This document shows positions 25,088 through 33,328 of a stretch of 64,000 nucleotides of DNA, one piece after another. How positions within the stretch are numbered: position 1 is the stretch's first letter; every line of letters starts with the position of its first letter. Position numbers and translations under genes: made by a program. The DNA is from Natronomonas sp. CBA1123 (GTDB lineage Archaea > Halobacteriota > Halobacteria > Halobacteriales > Haloarculaceae): the NCBI RefSeq assembly GCF_009741925.1, contig NZ_WPCC01000001.1, forward strand, positions 186,001 through 250,000. The letters are read 5' to 3'. The notes under the pieces were generated by a model. That model was not told where the DNA came from and did no database searches. It worked only from the letters and a program-made list of their open reading frames with translations.

Positions 25088-25237
25088 GGTTCTACCGAGT
25101 CAATCTCACCGCAGGGACAAAAAGGATTCGACAGTATTGTTCTATTTACGGAATTCTATTGGGCCGAAACGAGTGCTAGTATCGCGATACAAAGGGGTCA
25201 CTCGAGGTGACACCTCGCGTTATCAGACCTCGATTGC

Positions 25238-26584
25238 TCAGTCCAGTTTGCCCTGCAGGACCTTTGCCGCGGTGAGCACCGGGTCCCACACCGGACTGAA
25301 CGGCGGCGCGTACGCGAGGTCGGTGTTCTGCAGTTCCGCGACGGTCATCTCCGCGGCGAGAGCGGTCGCGACCGTGTCGATGCGTTTGACGCCCTCCCGT
25401 CCGACGAGGCTACTCCCGAGGACGCGACCGGACTCCCGGTCGGCCATCAGCGTGACCGTCAGTTCCGAGCCGTCGGGGTAGTAGTGTGCCCGCGAGGCCG
25501 CCGAAATCGTCACCGAGACGGGGTCGAAGCCGGCTTCTCGGGCCCGCTCTTCGTCGATGAGCCCGGTCCGGGACGCGCCGAGGTCGAAGGCCTTCACGAT
25601 GGCGGTCCCGGCGATGTCGCCCGTCGGCGTCGGTGACCCGGAAATCGTTTGGCCGATAGCGCGGCCGGCGCGGTTGGCCGTCAGCGCCAACGGGACGTGG
25701 TCCGGTTCGCCGGTCACCACGTGGCGTGCCTCGGCACAGTCGCCCGCGGCGTAGACGTTCTCGTAGTTCGTGCGGCCGTAGTCGTCGGTCGCGATGGCGC
25801 CGGTCGGACCCAACTCGATGCCGGCGTCCTCTGCGAGGTCGACGTTCGGTGCGACACCGACGCCGACGATAGCGATGTCGGCTGGCTGGGTGCCGTCTTC
25901 GAGTTCGACGACCTCGACGGAGCCGTCGCCGTCGAATCCGGAGACGGCAGTCTCGAGATGGAGTCCGACGTCCTGTTCTCGCAGGTGCTCTTCGACGGTT
26001 TCCGCGACCGTCTCCCCGAAGGGCTGGAGCACGTGCGGCAGCATCTCGTAGATGGAAACGTCGACCCCGCGTTCGGCCAGCGCCTCGGCCATCTCGATGC
26101 CGACGTAACCGCCGCCGACGATGGCGGCCGTCTCGGGGGACTGCTCGCTAACGAACGTCTCGATGGCCTCGGCCTCGTCCATGTCGTGGATGGTGAATAC
26201 GCCGTCGAGGTCCATTCCGTCGAACGGCGGTTCGATCGCGGTCGCCCCCGTCGCGACGAGGAGGTCGTCGTAGGGCTGTTCGAACGTCTCCGTGCCATCG
26301 TCGACGGTGACCGTCTGGCCCTCCGGATCGATACCGACGACTTCGTGGCCGGTCCGCAAATCCACGTCGCGCTCCTCGCGGAACGCCTCGGGCGTGACGG
26401 TGACGAGGTCGTCGATATCGTCGACGGCGCCCTTCACGTAGTACGGCATCCCGCAGGCGGCGTAGGACACCCACTCGCCCTTCTCGAAGACGACGACGTC
26501 CATCTCCGGGTTATCCCGTTTGACCTTGCTCGCGGCGCTCATTCCAGCTGCGTCTCCGCCGATGACGACAAATGTATCACCCAT
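25238..26584 (-). CDS. CoA-disulfide reductase-like FAD oxidoreductase
   Basis: A 448-aa flavoprotein of the pyridine nucleotide-disulfide family with a single active-site Cys44 in SYAACGMPYYV, as in CoA-disulfide reductases and NADH oxidases/peroxidases. FAD binding: VVIGGDAAGMSAASK at the N-terminus and YENVYAAGDCAE. NAD(P)H binding: AAIVGGGYVGIEMAEAL. A dimerisation domain fills the C-terminal 110 residues, with KRIDTVATALAAEMTV. No C-terminal rhodanese domain is fused. Possible roles are reduction of CoA disulfide or persulfide, or NADH oxidase; the neighbouring persulfide dioxygenase favours sulfur metabolism. TATA-like AAATACTTT upstream supports ATG 26584. Confidence 0.87.
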   Translation of the reverse strand: MGDTFVVIGGDAAGMSAASKVKRDNPEMDVVVFEKGEWVSYAACGMPYYVKGAVDDIDDLVTVTPEAFREERDVDLRTGHEVVGIDPEGQTVTVDDGTETFEQPYDDLLVATGATAIEPPFDGMDLDGVFTIHDMDEAEAIETFVSEQSPETAAIVGGGYVGIEMAEALAERGVDVSIYEMLPHVLQPFGETVAETVEEHLREQDVGLHLETAVSGFDGDGSVEVVELEDGTQPADIAIVGVGVAPNVDLAEDAGIELGPTGAIATDDYGRTNYENVYAAGDCAEARHVVTGEPDHVPLALTANRAGRAIGQTISGSPTPTGDIAGTAIVKAFDLGASRTGLIDEERAREAGFDPVSVTISAASRAHYYPDGSELTVTLMADRESGRVLGSSLVGREGVKRIDTVATALAAEMTVAELQNTDLAYAPPFSPVWDPVLTAAKVLQGKLD

Positions 26585-26716
26585 GCGTCATAGTTCGGGT
26601 GGGAGTGCCAAAAGTATTTCTCAAATTCCACAATACTGAGAACGTCCAAACCGGACGAACCACCCGGGGGTTCGCGAGCGAAAACTGTCAAGAGGGTCCG
26701 CTCCCTCGCAGTGACA

Positions 26717-27553
26717 ATGAACAGCACCGACGAGTGGTACGACGTGGAGGCCGTCTCCGATGGCACCTACCGGATTTTGGAGGGGCCATACTACGGGATG
26801 TATCTGGCTGCCGGAACCGAGCGGTCGTATCTCGTCGACGCCGGCATCGGCATCGGTGACCTCCGCGCGCTCGTCGAGGGGTTGGTCGACACCCCCGTCA
26901 CGCTGTTGCTCACCCACTGGCACTGGGACCACATCGGCAACGCAGCGCAGTTCGACGACGTTCGCATCCACGAACGGGAACGCTCGCCGGACGGTCGGGT
27001 CGCACTCGACGGTCGCTCCGAGGAGTTCCTCGGGCGTCCGGCGAACTTCCTCGAGCGCTGGCGAGCTGCCGGGGAGGCGTTGCCCGACGGCTTCGACGCC
27101 GACGACTACGCCATCGAGCCAGTCGAGAACCCGACGCCACTGTCGGGCGACGAGACCTTCGACCTCGGTGACCGAACGCTCGAAAGCCTCCACCTTCCGG
27201 GACACTCCCCGGGACAGTTGGGCTTTCTCGACCGCCAGTCGGGCGTCCTCTACGGCGGTGACGTGATACACGTCGACGAAGGGCTGTACGTCCACCTCGA
27301 AGGCGGTGACTTGCGAGCCTATCTGGAGACGTTCGAACGACTCCGCGAGTTGCGAGACGCCGGCGTCTTCGAGACATTGCTCACGAGTCACAACCCGCCG
27401 TTCGTCGGTGAGGAGTTGGCGATTCTCGACCGACTCGAAGACGGGCTTCGACGCATCATCGACGGCGACCCCGACTACGAGGTGGTCGAGACGGACTGGG
27501 GTGACGCTCGTCGATACGAGTTCGGGGGGTCGGTGGTGTTTACCGAACCGTAA
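26717..27553 (+). CDS. MBL-fold metallohydrolase
   Basis: A 278-aa metallo-beta-lactamase-fold hydrolase. The metal site shows THWHWDHIGN (HxHxDH), LPGHSPGQLGF and GGDVIHVDEG, with the final His in TSHNPPFVG. Two metals are expected. The class includes glyoxalase-II-like and quorum-lactonase-like enzymes; the substrate is unknown. ATG 26717 is chosen over GTG 26711. It is divergent from the CoADR-like gene (132 nt), so it could share regulation with the sulfur genes. Confidence 0.85.
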   Translation: MNSTDEWYDVEAVSDGTYRILEGPYYGMYLAAGTERSYLVDAGIGIGDLRALVEGLVDTPVTLLLTHWHWDHIGNAAQFDDVRIHERERSPDGRVALDGRSEEFLGRPANFLERWRAAGEALPDGFDADDYAIEPVENPTPLSGDETFDLGDRTLESLHLPGHSPGQLGFLDRQSGVLYGGDVIHVDEGLYVHLEGGDLRAYLETFERLRELRDAGVFETLLTSHNPPFVGEELAILDRLEDGLRRIIDGDPDYEVVETDWGDARRYEFGGSVVFTEP

Positions 27554-27579
27554 CGAGCGTCGCGGTTCGTTTCAGGCAG

Positions 27580-27678
27580 TCAACTCAGCCACACGGCGAT
27601 GAGGGTGAGCACGAACGCGAGGAGGGCCAAGAGTAAAACGCTACTCGGACTAACCGAATCGGGCTTCAGGGAGGGCAT
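27580..27678 (-). CDS. 32-aa single-helix membrane microprotein
   Basis: A small ORF below normal length limits. The peptide starts MPSLKPDSVSPSS and continues as one hydrophobic helix (VLLLALLAFVLTLIAVW, about residues 14-30). A clear TATA-like element (TTTTATAAT on the minus strand, 27703-27710) is centred about 28 nt before the ATG, the normal spacing for a leaderless haloarchaeal gene. That agreement of promoter, start and helix is the main evidence. It has no recognised family. It lies between the MBL hydrolase and the secreted protein gene at 27757. Confidence 0.6.
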   Translation of the reverse strand: MPSLKPDSVSPSSVLLLALLAFVLTLIAVWLS

Positions 27679-27702
27679 CAGTGCGAACTTGACACCAGCG
27701 GA

Positions 27703-27710
27703 TTATAAAA
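27703..27710 (-). promoter_or_regulatory. TATA box of the 32-aa membrane ORF
   Basis: TTTTATAAT on the minus strand, centred about 28 nt upstream of the ATG at 27678. This predicts a transcript starting at or near the start codon. Confidence 0.55.
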
Positions 27711-27756
27711 CCAGTCAGTATTCCCGAGACCAACGAGCGCCCACTCGCTTCAGCCG

Positions 27757-28389
27757 TCAGTCCATTCCGGTCGTATCGACGACTTCGTTCGTTTCCAGGT
27801 CGACGATAACACTGAAATACAGTTCGTCAGTAGCCGGATTCGAGACTCTGACGGCGACTTCGTCGCCAACGTAGTCAGGTTGTCGGTCAACGACGACGCT
27901 TCCATCGGACTCCGCCACATCGAACGTGTAAGTGGTACCGTTGTCACTTTCCACATCGCCAGCCGAGACAGTGCCATTGAGACGCACCGAAGACTCCGCT
28001 GTCAGCTTGTGAATCGGGTCGACGGTGAGTTCGTAGCGATGCAACTTCGCCAGAGACCGCTGGATGGTCTCGTTGTCCCGGATGATTTCCTTGGCCCGTC
28101 GACGCTCGGCGGTAGACACCGGGTCGGCAGTCGCCGTGTGAACCGTGTACTGCTTGTCGTTGGTTTGTTCCACTTCGAGACTGTCGACCCGCTCCATGTT
28201 GCCGACGACAGTCGTTTGCTGGTCGCCGGCTTCGAAGGTAACGTTCTGATCGGAGACGACGAACGCCGGTGGCGACTCCGAGTCGCGGAGGGAATCAGTT
28301 GCATCGACAGTGGCTCCGGTAACCGCGAGCCCGATACCGAGGAGAGCAAGCCCAGCGAGGAGGGCAAGACGTGCGCGCAAGTCGGTCAT
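27757..28389 (-). CDS. Secreted/membrane-anchored protein, PepSY-like pattern
   Basis: A 210-aa protein with an N-terminal hydrophobic segment (about 7-27) that is either a signal peptide or an anchor, followed by an acidic extracellular part. The middle contains a helix ending IRDNETIQRSL and strands like HRYELTVDP, a helix-plus-sheet pattern reminiscent of PepSY/YpeB-like domains, then LYFSVIVDLETNEVVDTTG at the end. The family is not recognised with certainty. Its promoter region (28390-28460) carries GTTTCA-type half-sites shared with the divergent membrane HTH gene at 28540, so both are probably under one regulator. Confidence 0.7.
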   Translation of the reverse strand: MTDLRARLALLAGLALLGIGLAVTGATVDATDSLRDSESPPAFVVSDQNVTFEAGDQQTTVVGNMERVDSLEVEQTNDKQYTVHTATADPVSTAERRRAKEIIRDNETIQRSLAKLHRYELTVDPIHKLTAESSVRLNGTVSAGDVESDNGTTYTFDVAESDGSVVVDRQPDYVGDEVAVRVSNPATDELYFSVIVDLETNEVVDTTGMD

Positions 28390-28408
28390 CGTTATCTACA
28401 GTATTGGG

Positions 28409-28490
28409 TGAAACACCAAATCAGTCCTTGGCTGAAACGCGTTGGAAACCGGTTTGAAAGGCGTTTCACAGGCGTTTCACGCCCGTTTTT
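28409..28490. promoter_or_regulatory. Phased GTTTCA half-site array in divergent promoter
   Basis: Half-sites at 28409 (TGAAAC), 28433 (TGAAAC), 28444 (GGAAAC), 28452 (GTTTGA), 28463 (GTTTCA), 28474 (GTTTCA) and 28485 (GTTTTT). Steps of exactly 11 bp separate 28433/28444 and 28452/28463/28474/28485, one helical turn. The 28433/28444 pair lies 43 nt from the start of the minus gene (28389); the plus-strand series ends 49 nt before ATG 28540. Likely binding region for one regulator controlling both genes, possibly the HTH protein itself. Confidence 0.6.
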
Positions 28491-28539
28491 CGGCGAGAGA
28501 GCGATACTCATTAAACGGTGCCGTGAGAGACGTATCGGT

Positions 28540-29112
28540 ATGGACGTGCCGGCCCTCCACGGCAAGCGACTGCTCGCAGCGATTCTCTTCGTGGCTGCGA
28601 CGCTCGTCCTTGCCCTCCAGTTGATTACGCCCACACCAGTCGTGGTCTCCCTCGGGCAAAGCGGCGCAGAAACCACCCAGTTAGGTGAGTACTTCACGTA
28701 TCCCGAAGTCGCCGTCGTCGCCGTCGCAGCAACACTCCTCGGCGGGAGCGGGACCTACCTCCTCTTCGACGACGCTCCCGACGGAGTGGACACCGAGACG
28801 CGAGAGCGTCAACAGACAACGACACCCGTCGGCCGAGGCACCGACAACGCGGACGCCGTGCGCGGCGACGGTGACGGTATCGCTCAACCACAGTCGGAAG
28901 CTTGGGACGACACGATCGAGCGCTTGCACAACAACGAAAAGACCGTGTTCACCATTGTTCGGGACGCCGGTGGGAAACTCCCCCAGCGTGACATCGTCGA
29001 GGAAACCGACCTCTCGAAGGCGACGGTCAGCCGGACACTGGATACCCTCGAAAGCAAGGACCTACTCGAGCGCAAACGACGAGGGATGGGAAACGTCGTT
29101 GTTCTCACGTAG
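28540..29112 (+). CDS. Membrane-anchored winged-helix regulator
   Basis: A 190-aa protein with two hydrophobic segments (about 10-27 and 52-72), a polar linker, and a C-terminal winged helix (about 120-190): NNEKTVFTIVRDAGGKL, DIVEETDLSKATVSRTLDTL (recognition helix) and LLERKRRGMGNVVVLT. A MarR/IclR-like membrane HTH of this layout recurs in haloarchaea. The segment between the helices would face outward, so the protein could sense the envelope and regulate DNA directly. TATA-like ATTAAAC about 27 nt upstream fits a leaderless start at 28540. The GTTTCA array in its promoter suggests autoregulation. Targets are inferred, see findings. Confidence 0.82.
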   Translation: MDVPALHGKRLLAAILFVAATLVLALQLITPTPVVVSLGQSGAETTQLGEYFTYPEVAVVAVAATLLGGSGTYLLFDDAPDGVDTETRERQQTTTPVGRGTDNADAVRGDGDGIAQPQSEAWDDTIERLHNNEKTVFTIVRDAGGKLPQRDIVEETDLSKATVSRTLDTLESKDLLERKRRGMGNVVVLT

Positions 29113-29326
29113 CCGCTACAGCCGCTGAAACGGCTTTCGAAACCGTTTCGGAACACATTTCCAATCAAACACTTTCAGGTCTTTCTTCGAAGGGTACGAC
29201 GAGAGCACCACCCCACCGGCGGACCCGAACCCTCGCTGATTTCGAACGGTTTGCGAGGGGTAGACGGTCGATTTACCGTATCCACCGGCCGGGCGTGGCG
29301 GCTCTCACACGAGGTGAACGAACACG

Positions 29327-29959
29327 ATGCGACACAAACTAGCCGTCCTGGCGGTCGCCGCACTGCTTGCCCTCAGTACAGGCGGTGTCGTCGGCGCGAC
29401 CCTGGACACCCCGACCGATGAATCGACAGAAACCGAACTACCGAACGACCACACCGTCGAGAATGTCAATCCCGACGAGCTGAGCGAGGAAGAAGCCGAC
29501 CGCGCCCTCGAGGCGGCGTGGGCGAACGAAACCGTACGGAGTTACTTCGACGACGACACGGGCGTCCACTTCAAGCTCTGGGCCTCGGCGTTCGACGAGG
29601 ACTCGGTGTCCGTCCACGTGGCACCCGTCGACGCCCCCGATGACACGCGAGTCATCGCCGAGGTCGACCTCACCGACGGAGTCGTCACACGGACCCACGA
29701 ACCCGTCCGACTCAACGCCTCCAACGCCATCGAAATCGATGGGAGCAACTACGACATCGAAACTGTAGATGCCCAGAAACGAGCCGACAGCGACGAGAAC
29801 GCCACGCGAGTCAGCTCCGATGAGCTCCATCAGGTCCAACTCAACGAGAGCTCGATAGAACGTGGCGGTGACGGAACGTTCACGATGGAAGTCGAAGGCA
29901 GCGAGGAGACGACTTCCTCCGAAGACATCATCCGAATCGACCTCTCGGCGGAGAACTGA
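29327..29959 (+). CDS. Secreted protein, PepSY-like pattern
   Basis: A 210-aa protein with a clear signal peptide (hydrophobic about 5-24, LAVLAVAALLALSTGG) and an acidic, Asn/Thr-rich mature part. The segment ALEAAWANETVRSYF followed by strand-forming stretches resembles the helix-sheet pattern in the protein at 27757, so both may belong to one loose PepSY-like group. The upstream sequence GAGGTGAACGAACACG gives a good Shine-Dalgarno match before ATG 29327, which implies a leadered transcript. A GAAACGG-N9-CCGTTTC inverted repeat lies at 29127-29149. Function unknown. Confidence 0.7.
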   Translation: MRHKLAVLAVAALLALSTGGVVGATLDTPTDESTETELPNDHTVENVNPDELSEEEADRALEAAWANETVRSYFDDDTGVHFKLWASAFDEDSVSVHVAPVDAPDDTRVIAEVDLTDGVVTRTHEPVRLNASNAIEIDGSNYDIETVDAQKRADSDENATRVSSDELHQVQLNESSIERGGDGTFTMEVEGSEETTSSEDIIRIDLSAEN

Positions 29960-30171
29960 ACTACCGTAGGGGCTGAACGGCAGCCACCTCCGGTTTTCCT
30001 CGCTCGCCGTTTCGGTCCTGACCCCCGATATTAGTCAGTAAGCCATCGTTTAATCGGCGATTATTCGTTTCGACTGCTATCGAACACCGTTGGGCGCCCG
30101 CCGAATCGCACCCGGCGACCGCGAAAATCGCTCCCGGTTTTACTACCCCGGCACTCACAGACGAGGATGCT

Positions 30172-30747
30172 GTGTCAGAGACGCCGAAGTGGATCGAAGA
30201 ACGCATCGATCGGAACCTCAACAACACGCTTACCCAACGGCACGTCGTCGAGACGATGCTCGAGGCCGATCGACCGTTCTTCTCGATTCGACAGCTCCAA
30301 GCGCGTGTGAAACCGGACGTCGGGAAAGGAACGGTCCGGAACCGACTCAAGGAGCTACAGGAAATCGATGTAGTCGCGACCGAGACGTATCCCGAATCGA
30401 TTACGCTGTACTACATCGATCACCGAGAATCGGACTGGCCGCTCTCACCCGAAGGCAAGCGTGCGTTGACCAGCGAATCCCCGCTGGATCGGCTCTCCCT
30501 TCGCGGATTCCTCACCCTTCAAGACACCGTGGGAATCCGCACGCTCGTACTGGCAGGCTTTCAACTCAGTCTGCTACTATTCGCACTCGGCGCCGTTGCC
30601 CTCGTTCTCGGAGTCAACGCGGGAACGCAAAGCGACAGCCGACTGCTGGCCGCCGCCTTCGACCTCTTCGGCATCTGTCTGCTCCTGTTGATAGGTGAAC
30701 GAATCGCGCGTTGGATTCGTAACAAGGACTGGTTCGGAACCGACTGA
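30172..30747 (+). CDS. HTH protein with two C-terminal TM helices (copy 1)
   Basis: A 191-aa protein with an N-terminal winged-helix-like domain (about 20-85: VVETMLEADRPFFSIRQLQ, GKGTVRNRLKEL) and two transmembrane helices near the C-terminus (about 122-146 and 160-180). The order is the reverse of the usual membrane HTH layout: DNA-binding first, anchor last. The paralog at 33329 shares the block DRLSLRGFLT...TLVLAGFQLSLLL. Start GTG 30172 is supported by TTTTACTA about 30 nt upstream. Target genes are unknown, but its neighbours are membrane proteins. Confidence 0.75.
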   Translation: MSETPKWIEERIDRNLNNTLTQRHVVETMLEADRPFFSIRQLQARVKPDVGKGTVRNRLKELQEIDVVATETYPESITLYYIDHRESDWPLSPEGKRALTSESPLDRLSLRGFLTLQDTVGIRTLVLAGFQLSLLLFALGAVALVLGVNAGTQSDSRLLAAAFDLFGICLLLLIGERIARWIRNKDWFGTD

Positions 30748-30805
30748 CGACCGAGTGACCGTATCGCATCGAAACAACTGAGACACGAACACACCCTCCC
30801 ACGAA

Positions 30806-31261
30806 ATGACAGAAACGACATCGTCGCCCGACCTCTTAGAGCAACGCCCGATTACCGGAATATTGGTCCACATCTTCGGCTTCCTGACCGGCCTCTTCGG
30901 AGCCGGTATCGTCGGCGCTGGCATCGTATACCTGGCCTCGAGTCACCAATTCACCAAAGAGAACGCACGACACGCGCTGAATTGGCATCTATCCATAACC
31001 ATCCTCGCAATCATCACTATCGTGACCTTCCTGTTCGGTGCCGAAGAACTCGAAACCGGGACGGGAGGGACGATAGAGCTCATAACGCTTCCCGCTCCGT
31101 TGGATACCGTCGTCACGGTGGTGGCGATCGTCTCCGCGTTCGTGTTCATCGTCGCCTCGTTCCTCGGCTTGATATTCCCGTTTATCGCGACGGGGAAGGC
31201 CATCTTCGGAACGGCTTGGAAGTACCCACTGGTTCCCGAATTCGTGTCGAACGATGAGTAA
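30806..31261 (+). CDS. DUF4870-family membrane protein
   Basis: A 151-aa membrane protein with three or four hydrophobic segments and the DUF4870 signature: a hydrophilic start, then FGFLTGLFGAGIVGAGIVYL, the conserved loop FTKENARHALNWHLSITIL, and a C-terminal hairpin ending KAIFGTAWKYPLVPEF. Function of the family is not known. Its stop overlaps the start of the HTH gene at 31254 by 8 nt, so the two are co-translated and probably act together. Confidence 0.82.
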   Translation: MTETTSSPDLLEQRPITGILVHIFGFLTGLFGAGIVGAGIVYLASSHQFTKENARHALNWHLSITILAIITIVTFLFGAEELETGTGGTIELITLPAPLDTVVTVVAIVSAFVFIVASFLGLIFPFIATGKAIFGTAWKYPLVPEFVSNDE

Positions 31262-31652
31262 TGCACACCCCGCTACGAAGCGAGTCAGCCCTCGGAACGC
31301 AGGACCCGACGTCGACCTAGAGGGAATCGCAGCCCTCCTCGAAGACGAGCACGCACGCTCCATCCTCCGACACACGAGCGACGAACCGTTGTCGGCGCGT
31401 GAGTTGATGGACCGCTGTGGCACCTCGAAAGCGACGACGTATCGACGCATCGACCGCCTCCGGGAACATGACCTCATCGAGACGCGGCAGCGACACGACC
31501 CGGACGGCCACCACTGTGAGACGTACGTCGCGACCTTCGAGGCGGTAACCGTCGAATTCGTCGACGGCTCTTTCGAAGTCTCCCTCGACCGGTCACATCG
31601 TTCGACAGGAGAGTCACTGACCGTAGACACCGAAGACGACCGTCAGCGTTGA
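31254..31652 (+). CDS. Winged-helix regulator coupled to DUF4870 gene
   Basis: A 132-aa cytoplasmic protein with an ArsR-type winged helix: IAALLEDEHARSILRHTS, LSARELMDRCGTSKATTYRRI (recognition helix) and LREHDLIETRQRHDPDGHH (wing). The C-terminal part ETYVATFEAVTVEFVDGSFEV looks like the effector strand pair common in haloarchaeal ArsR-like proteins. It overlaps the end of the DUF4870 gene, suggesting that the membrane protein and regulator form a sensor pair. A 34-aa ORF follows at 31703. DNA targets unknown. Confidence 0.85.
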   Translation: MSNAHPATKRVSPRNAGPDVDLEGIAALLEDEHARSILRHTSDEPLSARELMDRCGTSKATTYRRIDRLREHDLIETRQRHDPDGHHCETYVATFEAVTVEFVDGSFEVSLDRSHRSTGESLTVDTEDDRQR

Positions 31653-31702
31653 TATCGTCCGGGGTGAACCACTCGACATCGACGTACAAAGCGCAAAAGA
31701 AC

Positions 31703-31807
31703 ATGAGAGACAGCAATACCGTGTCGTCGGAGAACGACGACGAGGAGGAGCGAGGAACGCTAGACAAGGTCGTCAACGTGGTTCTCGAGCTACTTGGCCT
31801 GTTTTGA
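31703..31807 (+). CDS. 34-aa acidic microprotein after HTH gene
   Basis: A short ORF starting at ATG 31703, 50 nt after the HTH gene stop and on the same strand. The peptide opens with an acidic, disordered-looking half (MRDSNTVSSENDDEEERG) and ends in an amphipathic helix (LDKVVNVVLELLGLF) that could bind a membrane or a partner protein. There is no recognised family and no clear promoter, so it would depend on read-through from the upstream operon. The layout (acidic head, helical tail) is plausible, but coding cannot be proven from this alone. Confidence 0.4.
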   Translation: MRDSNTVSSENDDEEERGTLDKVVNVVLELLGLF

Positions 31808-31877
31808 CAACGCCGAGGGAAAATCGATGGCTGCTCGGTTCGAACCCCCCCGAATACCGTTCGGATGCCGCCCTTCC

Positions 31878-33143
31878 TTAGCCGCCGCTGACACGACGGT
31901 CGAACACGTCGATAATCGGGTCGGGGTGACGAACGTGTGGCAGCCGAAGGTCCCGCTCGGAACACTCGATGACGACCGTCGACGTGTCGAGTACGCCGTC
32001 AAGTCGACCCTGCTCGATGCGCAAGCCGCTTTCGTCCCACGGCTCGATTCGCCACAACCGCGTCCGAAACAGTCGGTCGTAGGCGACAACCGCGTCTCCC
32101 GACACGCGATACTCGATGCCACCGTACCGCAGCCAGTAGTCGAGGAGGAGAAGCATCATTGGAACGACGAAAGCGAGTATCACCAAAACGAGTACGGTAT
32201 CCCAGACGCCGCCCATGACGAAGAGCAGCGACACGAGGAGGATGAAGCCACCGACGGCCAGCGCACCCGGATGGCGTCGCACGTTCGAGACCGAAACGCC
32301 GCCCACGGCTCTGCCCACGCCGGTCGGGCGCAGTCGTTCGGTTACGGGCTTGGCCGGAAGGATGGAGTCTTCGGATGGGGGTTCGTACGCCCACCCGAGT
32401 TCGAAGTACGACGCCTCGTCGAAGGCGACCAACCGGTCGCGATAGAGACCACCGAGGTCGAACGCGAATTTCACGAGGACGATTCCAACTAGGAGCGGGA
32501 AACCGACGACAGTCGGGTCGACCGCCGTAATCGGGTCGTCGGGTTCGACCGCCCCCGCACCAAGCCCGACGAACATCGCGGTCAACATTCCGCCGACACC
32601 GATTACCGCGGCGCGGATAAACACGCCCTGAATCGCGGTTTGCGCGCTATGTTCGCGGTAGCCACCTCGGTAGAAATACTCGAGGAGCGTCGAGGCCCCT
32701 TCGCTGCAGAAGATGCCGAAGCCGGCGAGTACCACCATCACCAGTGCGTCCGGGTCGGGCGTCTCGGTCCCGACCACACCGACGGTCACGGCACCCGCAA
32801 AAAACCACAGGAGTGTGAGGATGGGGATGGCGACGGCCATGACGGGTAGCGTCGAAAGCCGAATCCCGAGGTCGGTAAACGGAAGTCGAATCGTCGTTCG
32901 CTTACTCGCCACCGCGCCCGCAATCAGTGGAGAACCATCGAGTTCCGAGGGGCGGCCGGCAAACAGCGCTTGAACGAGTGCCCAAAACGAGAGGATACCG
33001 AGCTCGAACCAGTAGAGAAAGACGAGGGCCGCGAGGTCCCAGCCCAAGAAGACGACGCCGACGAGTGGCATCGCGTTCGCAACGATGACGGCTATCGTCT
33101 CCGCTGGAGGACGGAAGTGTTGTACGGTCTGGAGGGAGACCAT
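31878..33143 (-). CDS. DUF6498-containing membrane protein with C-terminal soluble domain
   Basis: A 421-aa protein. The N-terminal part (about 15-250) has six or so transmembrane helices matching DUF6498 (ANAMPLVGVVFLGWD, LVFLYWFELGILSFWALVQ). Two further helices (about 315-355) are followed by a compact domain (about 360-421) of the bPH-like type (GGIEYRVSGDAVVAYDRLF, RTRLWRIEPWDE). The family is widespread in haloarchaea and of unknown function. The gene converges on the small ORF at 31703. Confidence 0.82.
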   Translation of the reverse strand: MVSLQTVQHFRPPAETIAVIVANAMPLVGVVFLGWDLAALVFLYWFELGILSFWALVQALFAGRPSELDGSPLIAGAVASKRTTIRLPFTDLGIRLSTLPVMAVAIPILTLLWFFAGAVTVGVVGTETPDPDALVMVVLAGFGIFCSEGASTLLEYFYRGGYREHSAQTAIQGVFIRAAVIGVGGMLTAMFVGLGAGAVEPDDPITAVDPTVVGFPLLVGIVLVKFAFDLGGLYRDRLVAFDEASYFELGWAYEPPSEDSILPAKPVTERLRPTGVGRAVGGVSVSNVRRHPGALAVGGFILLVSLLFVMGGVWDTVLVLVILAFVVPMMLLLLDYWLRYGGIEYRVSGDAVVAYDRLFRTRLWRIEPWDESGLRIEQGRLDGVLDTSTVVIECSERDLRLPHVRHPDPIIDVFDRRVSGG

Positions 33144-33328
33144 CGGCCGAATATGCGGATTGGCCGAGACAAGTATCTGGCTGTCTGCGGTTCAGGAGTC
33201 ACTCGGCTTGTGCCGCCGCGATTGCTTCAGTGGGCGTCCGACGCCGTTGTACGCGCGCCGATTGCCGGCCAGTGGCCGCAGAATCTCCGCACCGATTTAT
33301 CCCGTTCTGGAGACGAGGGGGCTTTGCC

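Noticed and set aside
29126-29150. GAAACGG-N9-CCGTTTC repeat as a further member of the GTTTCA regulon
   Set aside because: The spacing is not 11 bp and it is about 177 nt from the next start, far from the TATA position seen in the other four promoters.
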